Shown in pieces: positions 28,943 to 37,030 of a stretch of DNA of 51,687 nt. The first letter of the stretch is position 1. Every line of letters begins with the position of its first letter. Made by a program: the position numbers and the translations under genes. Source of the DNA: Rhodospirillales bacterium (GTDB lineage Bacteria; Pseudomonadota; Alphaproteobacteria; UBA8366; JADFVY01); assembly GCA_020356105.1 (NCBI GenBank), contig CP070634.1, positions 911,646 through 963,332 of the forward strand. Direction: 5' to 3'. The notes beneath the pieces were generated by a model. That model was given only the letters and a program-made list of their open reading frames with translations, was not told the origin of the DNA and did not search any database.

Positions 28943-29725
28943 TCAGCGACCCTCGAATTTCGGCTTGGTTTTGGCGAGGAACGCGCGGTAACCGATCCGA
29001 AAATCCTCGGTCGCATAGCAAGCGTAGCCTTCGTCGAGCTCCTCGGCGGTCAGGGCAGCGGGATCCTCAAGGCGGTCCGCAAATTTCTTGTGCCAGCGCG
29101 CCACCAGCGGCGCACCCTCGGCGATTCGTGCCGCTGCCGCATAGGCCTCTTCCTCAACCTTTTCGTCTGGGACCACGCGCGTGACGAGCCCCTTCTCCTT
29201 TGCCTCCGCCGCATCGAATATGCGGCCTTCCAGCAAGATCTCCAGGGCGACCGACCGGCCCACCAATCTCCGCAGCGCCGCCAGCTCCGGGTACGCCATT
29301 ACGAGACCAAGCTGTTTGATCGGCACACCGAACCGGCCCGACTCCCCGCATATCCGAAGATCGCAAAGGCCGGCGATTTCCAATCCCCCGCCGACGCAAA
29401 CGCCTTCAATCAGGGCCACGGTGGGGTGGCGGCAAGCGGAAAGCGCGTTCAGGGTGTCGTGCAGGATCTCGCCATATGCCTTGGCCTGTTCCGGATTCGA
29501 TCGGTCGGTCGAAAACTCGGAGATATCATTTCCGGGCGAGAACGCCCTGCCGCCCGCGCCGCGTATGACGATGCAGCGCAGGTCGTCTGCGGCATGCAGG
29601 GACCTGACAACCTCACCGAGTCGCCGCCACATCGGTCTTGTCATAGCGTTCAGCTTCTCAGGGCGGTTCAGTGTAACCGTTGCAATAGGTCCGTCTCGGC
29701 GAGTCAGGATTGTTTCGCCTGCCAT
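28943..29725 (-). CDS. Enoyl-CoA hydratase/isomerase family protein lacking one catalytic Glu
   Basis: 260 residues with the crotonase fold. The oxyanion loop GVCVGGGLEIAGLCDLR contains Glu116, equivalent to the first catalytic Glu of enoyl-CoA hydratase. The second catalytic Glu, usually in FGxPEI, is Ile136 here (RFGVPIKQLGLVMAYPEL). Hydration by the two-Glu mechanism is therefore doubtful; isomerase, hydrolase or lyase activity is possible. It starts 12 bases after the stop of the TRAP M subunit and is read with it. It has a strong GAGGAGG site upstream. Confidence 0.88.
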   Translation of the reverse strand: MAGETILTRRDGPIATVTLNRPEKLNAMTRPMWRRLGEVVRSLHAADDLRCIVIRGAGGRAFSPGNDISEFSTDRSNPEQAKAYGEILHDTLNALSACRHPTVALIEGVCVGGGLEIAGLCDLRICGESGRFGVPIKQLGLVMAYPELAALRRLVGRSVALEILLEGRIFDAAEAKEKGLVTRVVPDEKVEEEAYAAAARIAEGAPLVARWHKKFADRLEDPAALTAEELDEGYACYATEDFRIGYRAFLAKTKPKFEGR

Positions 29726-29737
29726 CCTTGCCCCTCC

Positions 29738-31021
29738 TCAGCGATAGAACAGTTCGACCAGGGCCATCGGGACGATCGGAACATAGGTGACAAGCAACAG
29801 CACGGCGGCGATCACGCCGATAAAGTAAATATTGACCTTGCTGACGTCCCAGATATTGGCTTTGGCAACCGCGCAAGCCGTGATCAGCACCGATGCGACC
29901 GGTGGCGTCTGCTGCCCGATCCCCAGATTTAGGGTCACGACAAGCCCGAAATGCACCGGATCGATTCCGACCGCATGAACGAGCGGCATGACGATCGGTA
30001 CGACCAGAATTATCGCCGCAGCGGAATGGAGAAACAAGCCGATGACCAGAAAGAAGACGTTGAGCAGCGCCAGTACCGCGTAGCGGTTCTCGGTCAAACT
30101 GAGAATCGTCGCCGCCAGCTTCTGCGGCACCTGCTGCTCGGTGAGATAAACGCCGACGAGAGCCGACGCCGCGACCAGCAGCATGACCACAGCGGTCTGG
30201 ACTCCGCCCTCGATGATCGCATCATGCAGATGTCGCCAGTCCAGCTCTCGATAGATGACCCCGCCGATGACGAGCGCCGCGACGACCGCGAGTCCCGCGC
30301 CCTCGGTTGCCGTCACGATCCCGCCGAAAATTCCGCCGAGGATGATGAAGGGCAGCAAGAATGCCCATGCCGCATCCTTGAATGTCACCCAGAGCCGCCT
30401 GAGCTGGAAGATCTCCTCGACCGGATAATTGCAGCGGCGCGCGAACCAGTAAGACACCGCCATCATGCCGACGCCGCCGATGATTCCCGGGATGATGCCG
30501 GCAACAAACAGCTGGACCACCGAACTATCGGACATCACGGCATAGAGGATCATAGGGATCGAGGGCGGGATGATCACCGCGATGGTCGCGGAGGACGATG
30601 TCACGGCGGCCGCGAACGGCGTGGGGTAGCCCTTGCGCTTCATGGCGGGGATCAGAATCGAGCCGAGCGCCGCGACGTCGGCGACGGCGGAGCCGGAGAT
30701 CTCGGCAAAGAACATCGAGGCGGCAATATTGACCATCGCCAGGCCGCCGCGGATGAAACCGAGGAGCGCCGAGGCGAAGGCGATGAGGCGTCGCGATATG
30801 CCCGACGAATTCATGATCGCTCCGGCGAGGATGAACATCGGGATTGCAAGAAGCGGGAATTTGGTTGCCCCGTCGTACATCACGAGCGCGACGTTTGGCA
30901 GGAGATCCACGCCGCCGGTCGCGACCATGGCGACGACGGCAACGCTGGCGAGTGCGATGGCGATCGGGACGTTGATCAGGATCAGGGCGATGAGGCCGAT
31001 CAGCATGAGGACGAGCGTCAC
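29738..31021 (-). CDS. dctM: TRAP transporter large permease (DctM type)
   Basis: 427 residues, about 12 hydrophobic segments. The family pattern is clear (PMFILAGAIMNSSGISRRLI, SSSATIAVIIPPSIPMILYA, VTLNLGIGQQTPPVASVL). It is the ion-coupled channel subunit that takes substrate from the binding protein. It starts with GTG, and its first four bases overlap the stop of the small subunit (GTGA), so translation is coupled. Confidence 0.96.
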   Translation of the reverse strand: MTLVLMLIGLIALILINVPIAIALASVAVVAMVATGGVDLLPNVALVMYDGATKFPLLAIPMFILAGAIMNSSGISRRLIAFASALLGFIRGGLAMVNIAASMFFAEISGSAVADVAALGSILIPAMKRKGYPTPFAAAVTSSSATIAVIIPPSIPMILYAVMSDSSVVQLFVAGIIPGIIGGVGMMAVSYWFARRCNYPVEEIFQLRRLWVTFKDAAWAFLLPFIILGGIFGGIVTATEGAGLAVVAALVIGGVIYRELDWRHLHDAIIEGGVQTAVVMLLVAASALVGVYLTEQQVPQKLAATILSLTENRYAVLALLNVFFLVIGLFLHSAAAIILVVPIVMPLVHAVGIDPVHFGLVVTLNLGIGQQTPPVASVLITACAVAKANIWDVSKVNIYFIGVIAAVLLLVTYVPIVPMALVELFYR

Positions 31022-31569
31022 GGGCCGGGACTCCCCTGCGCTGCCCCAGCGTTGGGCGGCCCGGATCCGACTTCATCATGAAGTTTCCGACCGTCACGCA
31101 CTCTTCGCCATGTCTCGGGCAGGCTCAGGGCTTCGCCAATCATGAACAGGACGGCGCCGATCGGTATCACAGACTGCGTTAGCTGAACCGGGACCTGCGG
31201 CAGACTGACCAGGGTATCACCCTCGAGCACCTGCAGGACCAGCACGCCGACCCAGGCAAGCAGGCCGAAGAAGGCGAAGATGACGATCTCGGAGGCGGCG
31301 AGGAACACCAGGCCGAGCCGCGGCGGCACTGCCTCGATAATGCCCTCGAAGCCGATATGGTTACGCTTCAGTGCCGCCAGGGCAGCGCAATAGTAGGTAA
31401 GCCAGGCCAGCATGATCGATGCCACCTCGTCGTACCAGACGAGCGAGGCCCCCGCCTTGCGGTAGACGACAGCGACCACGACGACGGCGGTGAGCGCGAT
31501 CATCAGGAAGATCGTCACCGCCTCAAGCAAACGTTCATAAATCTGGCGCACCCGGGCGAGCGTCGCCAT
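31018..31569 (-). CDS. dctQ: TRAP transporter small permease (DctQ type)
   Basis: 183 residues with four predicted membrane helices, including FLMIALTAVVVVAVVYRKAG and the family motif near WYDEVASIMLAWLTYYCAAL. It pairs with the large permease. The start ATG follows GGAGGGAGGT. It is separated from the binding protein gene by a 77-bp gap that holds a strong hairpin. Confidence 0.93.
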   Translation of the reverse strand: MATLARVRQIYERLLEAVTIFLMIALTAVVVVAVVYRKAGASLVWYDEVASIMLAWLTYYCAALAALKRNHIGFEGIIEAVPPRLGLVFLAASEIVIFAFFGLLAWVGVLVLQVLEGDTLVSLPQVPVQLTQSVIPIGAVLFMIGEALSLPETWRRVRDGRKLHDEVGSGPPNAGAAQGSPGP

Positions 31570-31598
31570 CCGGACCTCCCTCCGCCTCGACCGTTAAG

Positions 31599-31633
31599 AG
31601 CCCCCGCCCGCGGCTGCGGCTCGGGCGGGGGCT
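31599..31633 (-). terminator. Intercistronic hairpin between TRAP P and Q genes
   Basis: AGCCCCCGCCCG at 31599-31610 pairs perfectly with CGGGCGGGGGCT at 31622-31633 over 12 bp, with an 11-base loop. It lies just after the binding protein gene. A poor U tract (CTCTTAA) follows in the leftward direction, so it probably allows partial readthrough or protects the upstream mRNA, giving more binding protein than permease. Confidence 0.65.
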
Positions 31634-31646
31634 ACCGTCACGGTTA

Positions 31647-32630
31647 TTAGGAGCCTTCGGCCAGGCTCAATGCCTGCTCAACCATCTCCTTGCCACCGGG
31701 CACGGAAGTGGCGAACTCCTTGTAGATGGAATCGCTCGCGTCGATGAAGGCCTGCTTGTCGGCCTCGTTGACCTTGATGCCGCCGGCCTTCAGCTTGGCG
31801 AGAAGGTCGTCCTCCATCTGGGCCGCGGTCTGGTAAACGAAAGCCTGGGTCTCCTTGGCGGTTTCCTCGAGCGCCGCGCGGATGTCGTCAGGCAGCTTCT
31901 GCCAGCGCACCTTGCCGACTGCCACATAGGCCGGGGTATAGACGTGCCCGGTCAGCGACAGATACTTCTGCACTTCCTGGAACTTGGCGCTGTAGATCTG
32001 CGCGAACGGGTTCTCCTGGCCGTCGATGACGCCGGTCTGCAACGCAGTGAACACCTCGGAGAAGGCCATCGGCGTCGGATTCGCCCCGTAGGTCTGGAAC
32101 ATCTTGACGCGCCACGCGCCTTTTGGCGTGCGCAGCTTGATGCCCTGCAGATCGGCCGGTTTTTCGATCGGTCGCTTGTTGTTCGTGATATGCCGGAATC
32201 CGTTCTCCCACACCGCGATAATGCCGTAGCCCTTGGCCTCGGCCGCCGGCGCCAGTTTGGCCCAGAAGATCTCGTTCTCGATGCGGCTCATGTGGTCGCG
32301 GTTCTTGACCAGATACGGCATCTCGAACATGCCGAACTCGTCGGCGACCGTCGACATCACGGTCGACGGCAGGGCGAAGTCGACGGTGCCCAGCTTCAGC
32401 TTTTGCAGCAATTCCTGATCCTTGCCGAGCTGGCTCGAGCCGAACACCTCGACTCGCGCCTTGCCGGCCAGCCGCTCATTGGCACGACGTGCGAATTCGT
32501 TCGCAGATACGTCGAACAACGACCCCGGTGCGCCGACATGTCCGAATTTCAGGACGAGTTCCTGCGCCACTGCCGGCGTAACAAGACCAGTCGCGAGCAC
32601 CAGACCCGCAACAAGTTTCAACAATCTCAT
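31647..32630 (-). CDS. dctP: TRAP transporter substrate-binding protein (DctP type)
   Basis: 327 residues. A signal peptide covers about 1-22 (cut near AVAQEL). The mature part begins LVLKFGHVGAPGSLFD. The conserved carboxylate-binding Arg lies in LQGIKLRTPKGAWRVKMF, followed by GANPTPMAFSEVFTALQTGVIDGQENP. It binds an organic acid in the periplasm for the Q/M permease. The ATG follows GGAGGAAACC. It lies 70 bp after the aminotransferase gene, with which it is probably transcribed. Confidence 0.95.
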   Translation of the reverse strand: MRLLKLVAGLVLATGLVTPAVAQELVLKFGHVGAPGSLFDVSANEFARRANERLAGKARVEVFGSSQLGKDQELLQKLKLGTVDFALPSTVMSTVADEFGMFEMPYLVKNRDHMSRIENEIFWAKLAPAAEAKGYGIIAVWENGFRHITNNKRPIEKPADLQGIKLRTPKGAWRVKMFQTYGANPTPMAFSEVFTALQTGVIDGQENPFAQIYSAKFQEVQKYLSLTGHVYTPAYVAVGKVRWQKLPDDIRAALEETAKETQAFVYQTAAQMEDDLLAKLKAGGIKVNEADKQAFIDASDSIYKEFATSVPGGKEMVEQALSLAEGS

Positions 32631-32700
32631 GGTTTCCTCCTTTTTAGGTCCAAGCCGATTCTTATCGTTTAAAAAGGAACGCGGTGATCGCGTCTCATCT

Positions 32701-33879
32701 TCAGTTATTCCGGCGCTCTGACAGATACCCCATCGCCTCCATTACTCCTCCGGCGGTGTGCGGCACGCCAGCGATCGCGAATCCCATTTCGACCCCGGCC
32801 AGCGTTCCCATCAGCATCAAATCGTTGAAATCGCCAAGATGGCCGATCCGAAACACTTTGCCCGCGACCTTCCCAAGGCCAGATCCGAGAGACATGTCAA
32901 AACGCTCGAGTATCGCCTTGCGCAGCGCATCGGCGTCGTGGCCATCGGGCATGAGGACTGCCGTCAGCGAATCGCTGTATTCCTCCTCGTTCAGGCACAG
33001 GAGTTCGAGATTCCAAGTCCGAACCGCACGCCGGGTTGCCTCCGCAAGCCGGTGATGGCGCGCGAAAACGTTGTTCAGGCCCTCCTCGTCCAGCAACATG
33101 CGCAAGGATTCGCGCAGCCCGTAGAGCAGATTGGTCGCCGGCGTGTATGGAAAGAACCCCTTGCTGTTCGGCCCCAGCATCTCCTCCCAGGACCAGTATG
33201 ATCGTGGTAGCGCCGCCGACTGTGATGCACGCAACGCTTTTGCGCTGATGGCATTGAAGCCAAGCCCCGGCGGCAGCATCAACCCTTTCTGCGATCCCCC
33301 GACGGTAACGTCCACGCCCCACGCATCGTGCTGGTAATCGATCGATGCCAGCGATGAGATGGTATCGACCATCAGAAGCGCCGGATGTCGCACGGCATCG
33401 ATCGCGCGCCGCACTGCCGGCACATTGCTGGTGACCCCGGTTGACGTCTCGTTGTGGACCACGCATACGGCCTTGATCGAATGTTCTCGATCGTCGCGAA
33501 GGCAACTCTCGATTACGGCGGCATCCACGCCACGCCGCCAATCTCCGTCGATAAGGCGGACTTCCAAGCCGAGACGCCTCGCAAGCTGCGACCAGAGCGT
33601 CGCGAAATGGCCGGTTTCGTACATCAACACGTGGTCGCCGGGCGACAAGGTGTTGACCAGCGCGGCCTCCCAGGCCCCGGTTCCCGAGCCGGGATAGATG
33701 ACGACGTCGCCCTCGGTTTGGAAGACACGCCTCATCCCGGCAATCACTTCGCGACCGAGCTCGGCAAAATCAGGGCCCCGGTGATCGATCGTCGGCAGAT
33801 CCATCGCCCGGAGAACACGATCCGGAACATTCGTCGGGCCAGGAATCTGAAGGAAATGGCGTCCACTACGGAACGACAC
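32701..33879 (-). CDS. Class V aminotransferase (serine/aspartate-glyoxylate type)
   Basis: 392 residues from GTG 33879, which has GGGAGG six to seven bases upstream. Upstream in-frame codons run through the operator region and are unlikely to be translated. Key parts are the N-terminal IPGPTNVPDRVLRAMD, YPGSGTGAWEAAL, HNETSTGV, VDTISSLAS and the PLP lysine in GGSQKGLMLPPGL. The C-terminus has GKVFRIGHLGDFN. The family includes serine-, alanine- and aspartate-glyoxylate aminotransferases (the last is BhcA of the beta-hydroxyaspartate cycle). It would turn glyoxylate or a similar oxoacid into an amino acid. It is the first gene of the leftward operon and shares a promoter region with the oxidase gene. 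Confidence 0.88.
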   Translation of the reverse strand: MSFRSGRHFLQIPGPTNVPDRVLRAMDLPTIDHRGPDFAELGREVIAGMRRVFQTEGDVVIYPGSGTGAWEAALVNTLSPGDHVLMYETGHFATLWSQLARRLGLEVRLIDGDWRRGVDAAVIESCLRDDREHSIKAVCVVHNETSTGVTSNVPAVRRAIDAVRHPALLMVDTISSLASIDYQHDAWGVDVTVGGSQKGLMLPPGLGFNAISAKALRASQSAALPRSYWSWEEMLGPNSKGFFPYTPATNLLYGLRESLRMLLDEEGLNNVFARHHRLAEATRRAVRTWNLELLCLNEEEYSDSLTAVLMPDGHDADALRKAILERFDMSLGSGLGKVAGKVFRIGHLGDFNDLMLMGTLAGVEMGFAIAGVPHTAGGVMEAMGYLSERRNN

Positions 33880-33912
33880 TCTGCGGCCTCCCAGGAAATC
33901 CACTACTTGGTT

Positions 33913-33930
33913 TTTTTGTTGCGACAAAAA
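33913..33930. promoter_or_regulatory. AT-rich palindrome next to operator 1
   Basis: TTTTTGT at 33913-33919 and ACAAAAA at 33924-33930 are perfect arms around TGCG. It lies between operator 1 and the aminotransferase start. It may be a binding site or an mRNA element in the leader. Confidence 0.3.
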
Positions 33931-33932
33931 GA

Positions 33933-33943
33933 TTTGCATACAA
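33933..33943. promoter_or_regulatory. Operator-like site 1, TTTGCATACAA
   Basis: This 11-mer recurs exactly in reverse complement at 34040-34050. The TTGCATACAA core has the near-palindromic TTGTATACAA shape typical of GntR/FCD operators. It lies 54 bp upstream of the aminotransferase start. Confidence 0.6.
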
Positions 33944-34039
33944 TTCTACTCGTTGCAAGCGCAGATTGTACGCTGTTTTTATTTGATATTTCAGGTGGCT
34001 GTCTGGTGATCGGGCCGCGCCGCCGCATTCGGCCGGATT

Positions 34040-34050
34040 TTGTATGCAAA
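34040..34050. promoter_or_regulatory. Operator-like site 2, TTGTATGCAAA
   Basis: Exact reverse complement of site 1. It lies 38-56 bp upstream of the possible starts of the rightward oxidase gene. The centres of the two sites are 106 bp apart, close to ten helical turns, so a dimer at each site could interact by looping. Confidence 0.6.
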
Positions 34051-34105
34051 CGATAGGGGTTTCGTCTATCCTGCGCCGCACGGCGAGATGATCGCAGGTC
34101 AACCC

Positions 34106-37027
34106 ATGGCAAGCCCGGCTTTCCCCCGACAACAAAACGCTAGCGACAGTCCGTTGGCGCGCAGACTGCGCCGCGAGACACAGGCGGAGATTCTGTTCGA
34201 TCCGTTCAGCCTTGGCCGCTACAGCACGGATGCGTCGATCTACCAGGTCATGCCGATCGGCGTTGCGGTTCCGAGAACGGTTGAAGACATCCGCCTTGCG
34301 ATCGAGATAGCCCGCGACTCCGGCGTGCCGGTGCTGCCCCGGGGCGCCGGCACATCCCAGTGCGGACAGGCCGTCGGCGCGGCCCTTGTCATCGACACCA
34401 GCAAGCATCTTCGCGATGTGGTTTCGCTCGATGTGGATCGCCGCCGGGTCCGGGTCCGCCCGGGCATCGTGCTCGACCAATTGAATGCGTTCCTGCGCCC
34501 CCACGGCTTATTCTTTCCGGTGGATGTGTCGCCGGCCAACCGGGCCACTATCGGCGGTATGGCCGGAAACAACAGTTGCGGCTCGCGCTCGATTCGATAC
34601 GGCAACATGGTGCACAACGTCCGCTCGATCGACGCGATTCTGGCGGATGGGACAGAAGCCAATTTCGGCGATGTACCGGGAAATCTTGCCGGGCTTGATG
34701 CGCCGGACCGATACATCGCGCTGATCCAGCACATGCGTGCTTTGGCGCAAGGCAATGCCGAAGAGATCGACGCGCGGATCCCCAAGCTTCTGCGCAAGGT
34801 CGGTGGCTACAACGTCGAGACCATCGATGCCGCCGGCCACAACATGGCGGATCTCCTCGTGGGCTCCGAGGGGACACTCGCCTTCTTCCATGAGATAGAA
34901 CTCGATCTGCAGCCGATTCCGCCGCACAGGACGCTGGGAGTTTGTCACTTCCCGACCTTCCGCGGCGCGATGGAGGCAACACAGCACATCGTGAAGCTGA
35001 ACCCGTCGGCCGTTGAACTGGTCGATCGCACGATGATCGACCTTGCCCGCAACATTCAGATGTTTCGGGCGACCGTCGACCAGTTCGTGCGGGGTGAACC
35101 GGATTCGCTTCTGCTGGTGGAGTTCGCAGGTGACGACGCTGAAATGCAGCGGCGTGACCTCAAGCGTCTGGGCGAACTGATGGGCGACCTCGGCTATCCG
35201 GACGCGGTCGTCGAAGCAATCGATCCCGGTTTCCAGCGCCGTATATGGGAGGTTCGCAAGGCGGGACTCAATATCATGATGTCGATGAAGGGCGAGGGGA
35301 AGCCGATCTCTTTCATCGAGGACTGTGCCGTGCCGCTGGAACAGCTCGCCGACTACACCGAGCGGCTGAACGGGATTTTCGAGAAACACGGCACCAGCGG
35401 CACCTGGTATGCGCACGCCTCGGTGGGAACACTGCATGTCCGTCCGGTGTTGAACATGAAGGACGGCACGGACGTCCGCAGGATGCGGGAGATCGCCGAG
35501 GAAGCCTTCGCCATGGTGCGCGAATACAAGGGGTCGTTCTCGGGCGAGCACGGCGATGGCCTGGTGCGCTCCGAATTTCTTGAGAAAATGTACGGGTCTC
35601 GGATCGCCCGCAGCTTCGAGGCGGTCAAGGATGAGTTCGATCCGGCCGGCCTGTTCAATCCGGGCAAGATCGTCCGGCCGTCGAAAATGGACGACAGGTC
35701 GTTGTTCCGTTATCGGCCGGATTATGCCCCCCTGCCTTTCGAAACCGGGTTCGATTGGTCGGAATGGGGTGGTTTTCCGGCCGCCATCGAGATGTGCAAC
35801 AACAACGGCACGTGCCGCAAAGCGAGCCCCGGTGTGATGTGTCCGTCGTATCGCGCGACCGGAGACGAAATGCATGTTACGCGCGGTCGCGCCAACACGC
35901 TTCGCTTGGCCGTTACCGGTCAGCTGGGACGGGACGCTCTCCTCGCGCCGGAAATGAAAGCGGCCATGGAACTATGCATCGGCTGCAAAGGCTGCAAGCG
36001 CGAGTGTCCGACCGGCGTGGACATGGCGCGCATGAAGTATGAGTTTCTCTACCAATGGCGCAAGACGAACCGTCTTGCGTTGCGCGACCGTCTGGTCGCG
36101 TACTTGCCGCGCTACGCGCGCTGGGCCGCCAGTTTCGCGCCATTGCTGAATTTGCGGAACCGCATCGGTGCGCTGGCCTGGTTGGGCGAGGCCGTAGCGG
36201 GGCTCAGTGCCCGTCGCAGTCTGCCCGAATGGTCGCGCGACGCTTTCCATCATGGCGATCAAGTTGCCGGACCGGATGGCGGTCCGGAGGTCGTCTTGTT
36301 CGTCGACACGTTTAACACGTGGTTCGAGCCGGAAAATGCGCGCGCCGCTTTACGGGTCCTGGCGGCGGCGGGATATCGCGTGCACATTGCTCGCGCAGAG
36401 GACGCCGGGCGACCGCTCTGCTGCGGTCGAACCTTTCTGGCCGCTGGACTGATCGACGAGGCGAGAGCGGAGGCCCGTCGCATGATCGGCGCACTGCGCC
36501 CCTGGATACGCAAGGGCATATCAATTGTCGGCCTGGAACCCTCCTGCCTGTTCAGCCTGCGCGACGAATTCCTGGCGCTTCTGCCCGGTGAAGATTCCGC
36601 CAGCCTGGCAAAGCACGCCCTGCTGTTCGAGGAGTTCGTCGCGGCGGAGGTCGAGGCTGGCCGGTTCGCCTTGGCGTTCAGGTCCGCAGCGGGCCGAAAA
36701 GCCCTCTTGCATGGGCATTGCCATCAGAAAGCGCATGGCACGATGGGCCCGGTCGAGAGAGTCCTGGCCCTGGTGCCGGATCTTAAGATCGAGACCCTCG
36801 AGTCGACGTGCTGCGGCATGGCAGGCTCTTTCGGTTACGAAGCGGAACATTTCGATATTTCGATGCGTATCGGTGAGTTGGGTGTCCTGCCCGCGGTTCG
36901 AGCGGCGGCGGACGGCGATCTCGTGGTCGCCGACGGCACGAGCTGTCGGCACCAGATCGAAGACGGCGGCGGACGCAAGGCCGTCCATGTTGCGCGCGTT
37001 CTGGCGGAAGCGATCAAGGAGAACTGA
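34106..37027 (+). CDS. FAD-linked 2-hydroxyacid dehydrogenase with Fe-S domains (YdiJ-like)
   Basis: 973 residues from ATG 34106; ATG 34088 is an alternative. An N-terminal FAD-binding PCMH domain has PRGAGTSQCGQA near 78-89 and GGMAGNNSCGSRSIRYG. The FAD-oxidase C domain follows, with YAHASVGTLHVRP and FSGEHGDGLVRSEF. Cys-rich parts are near 563-580 and the ferredoxin-like CIGCKGCKRECPTG near 624-637. Two CCG domains (CCGRTFL near 772 and CCGMAGSFGYE near 902) complete the fold. E. coli YdiJ, a 2-hydroxyglutarate dehydrogenase, has this layout; glycolate and D-lactate dehydrogenases are relatives. It would pass electrons to the respiratory chain. The regulator gene begins three bases after its stop. 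Confidence 0.9.
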   Translation: MASPAFPRQQNASDSPLARRLRRETQAEILFDPFSLGRYSTDASIYQVMPIGVAVPRTVEDIRLAIEIARDSGVPVLPRGAGTSQCGQAVGAALVIDTSKHLRDVVSLDVDRRRVRVRPGIVLDQLNAFLRPHGLFFPVDVSPANRATIGGMAGNNSCGSRSIRYGNMVHNVRSIDAILADGTEANFGDVPGNLAGLDAPDRYIALIQHMRALAQGNAEEIDARIPKLLRKVGGYNVETIDAAGHNMADLLVGSEGTLAFFHEIELDLQPIPPHRTLGVCHFPTFRGAMEATQHIVKLNPSAVELVDRTMIDLARNIQMFRATVDQFVRGEPDSLLLVEFAGDDAEMQRRDLKRLGELMGDLGYPDAVVEAIDPGFQRRIWEVRKAGLNIMMSMKGEGKPISFIEDCAVPLEQLADYTERLNGIFEKHGTSGTWYAHASVGTLHVRPVLNMKDGTDVRRMREIAEEAFAMVREYKGSFSGEHGDGLVRSEFLEKMYGSRIARSFEAVKDEFDPAGLFNPGKIVRPSKMDDRSLFRYRPDYAPLPFETGFDWSEWGGFPAAIEMCNNNGTCRKASPGVMCPSYRATGDEMHVTRGRANTLRLAVTGQLGRDALLAPEMKAAMELCIGCKGCKRECPTGVDMARMKYEFLYQWRKTNRLALRDRLVAYLPRYARWAASFAPLLNLRNRIGALAWLGEAVAGLSARRSLPEWSRDAFHHGDQVAGPDGGPEVVLFVDTFNTWFEPENARAALRVLAAAGYRVHIARAEDAGRPLCCGRTFLAAGLIDEARAEARRMIGALRPWIRKGISIVGLEPSCLFSLRDEFLALLPGEDSASLAKHALLFEEFVAAEVEAGRFALAFRSAAGRKALLHGHCHQKAHGTMGPVERVLALVPDLKIETLESTCCGMAGSFGYEAEHFDISMRIGELGVLPAVRAAADGDLVVADGTSCRHQIEDGGGRKAVHVARVLAEAIKEN

Positions 37028-37030
37028 GTT

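Noticed and set aside
33880..33939. Upstream extension of the aminotransferase to the ATG at 33939
   Set aside because: It would run through the operator-like site and the AT-rich palindrome. GTG 33879 has a strong GGGAGG and begins near the family N-terminus.
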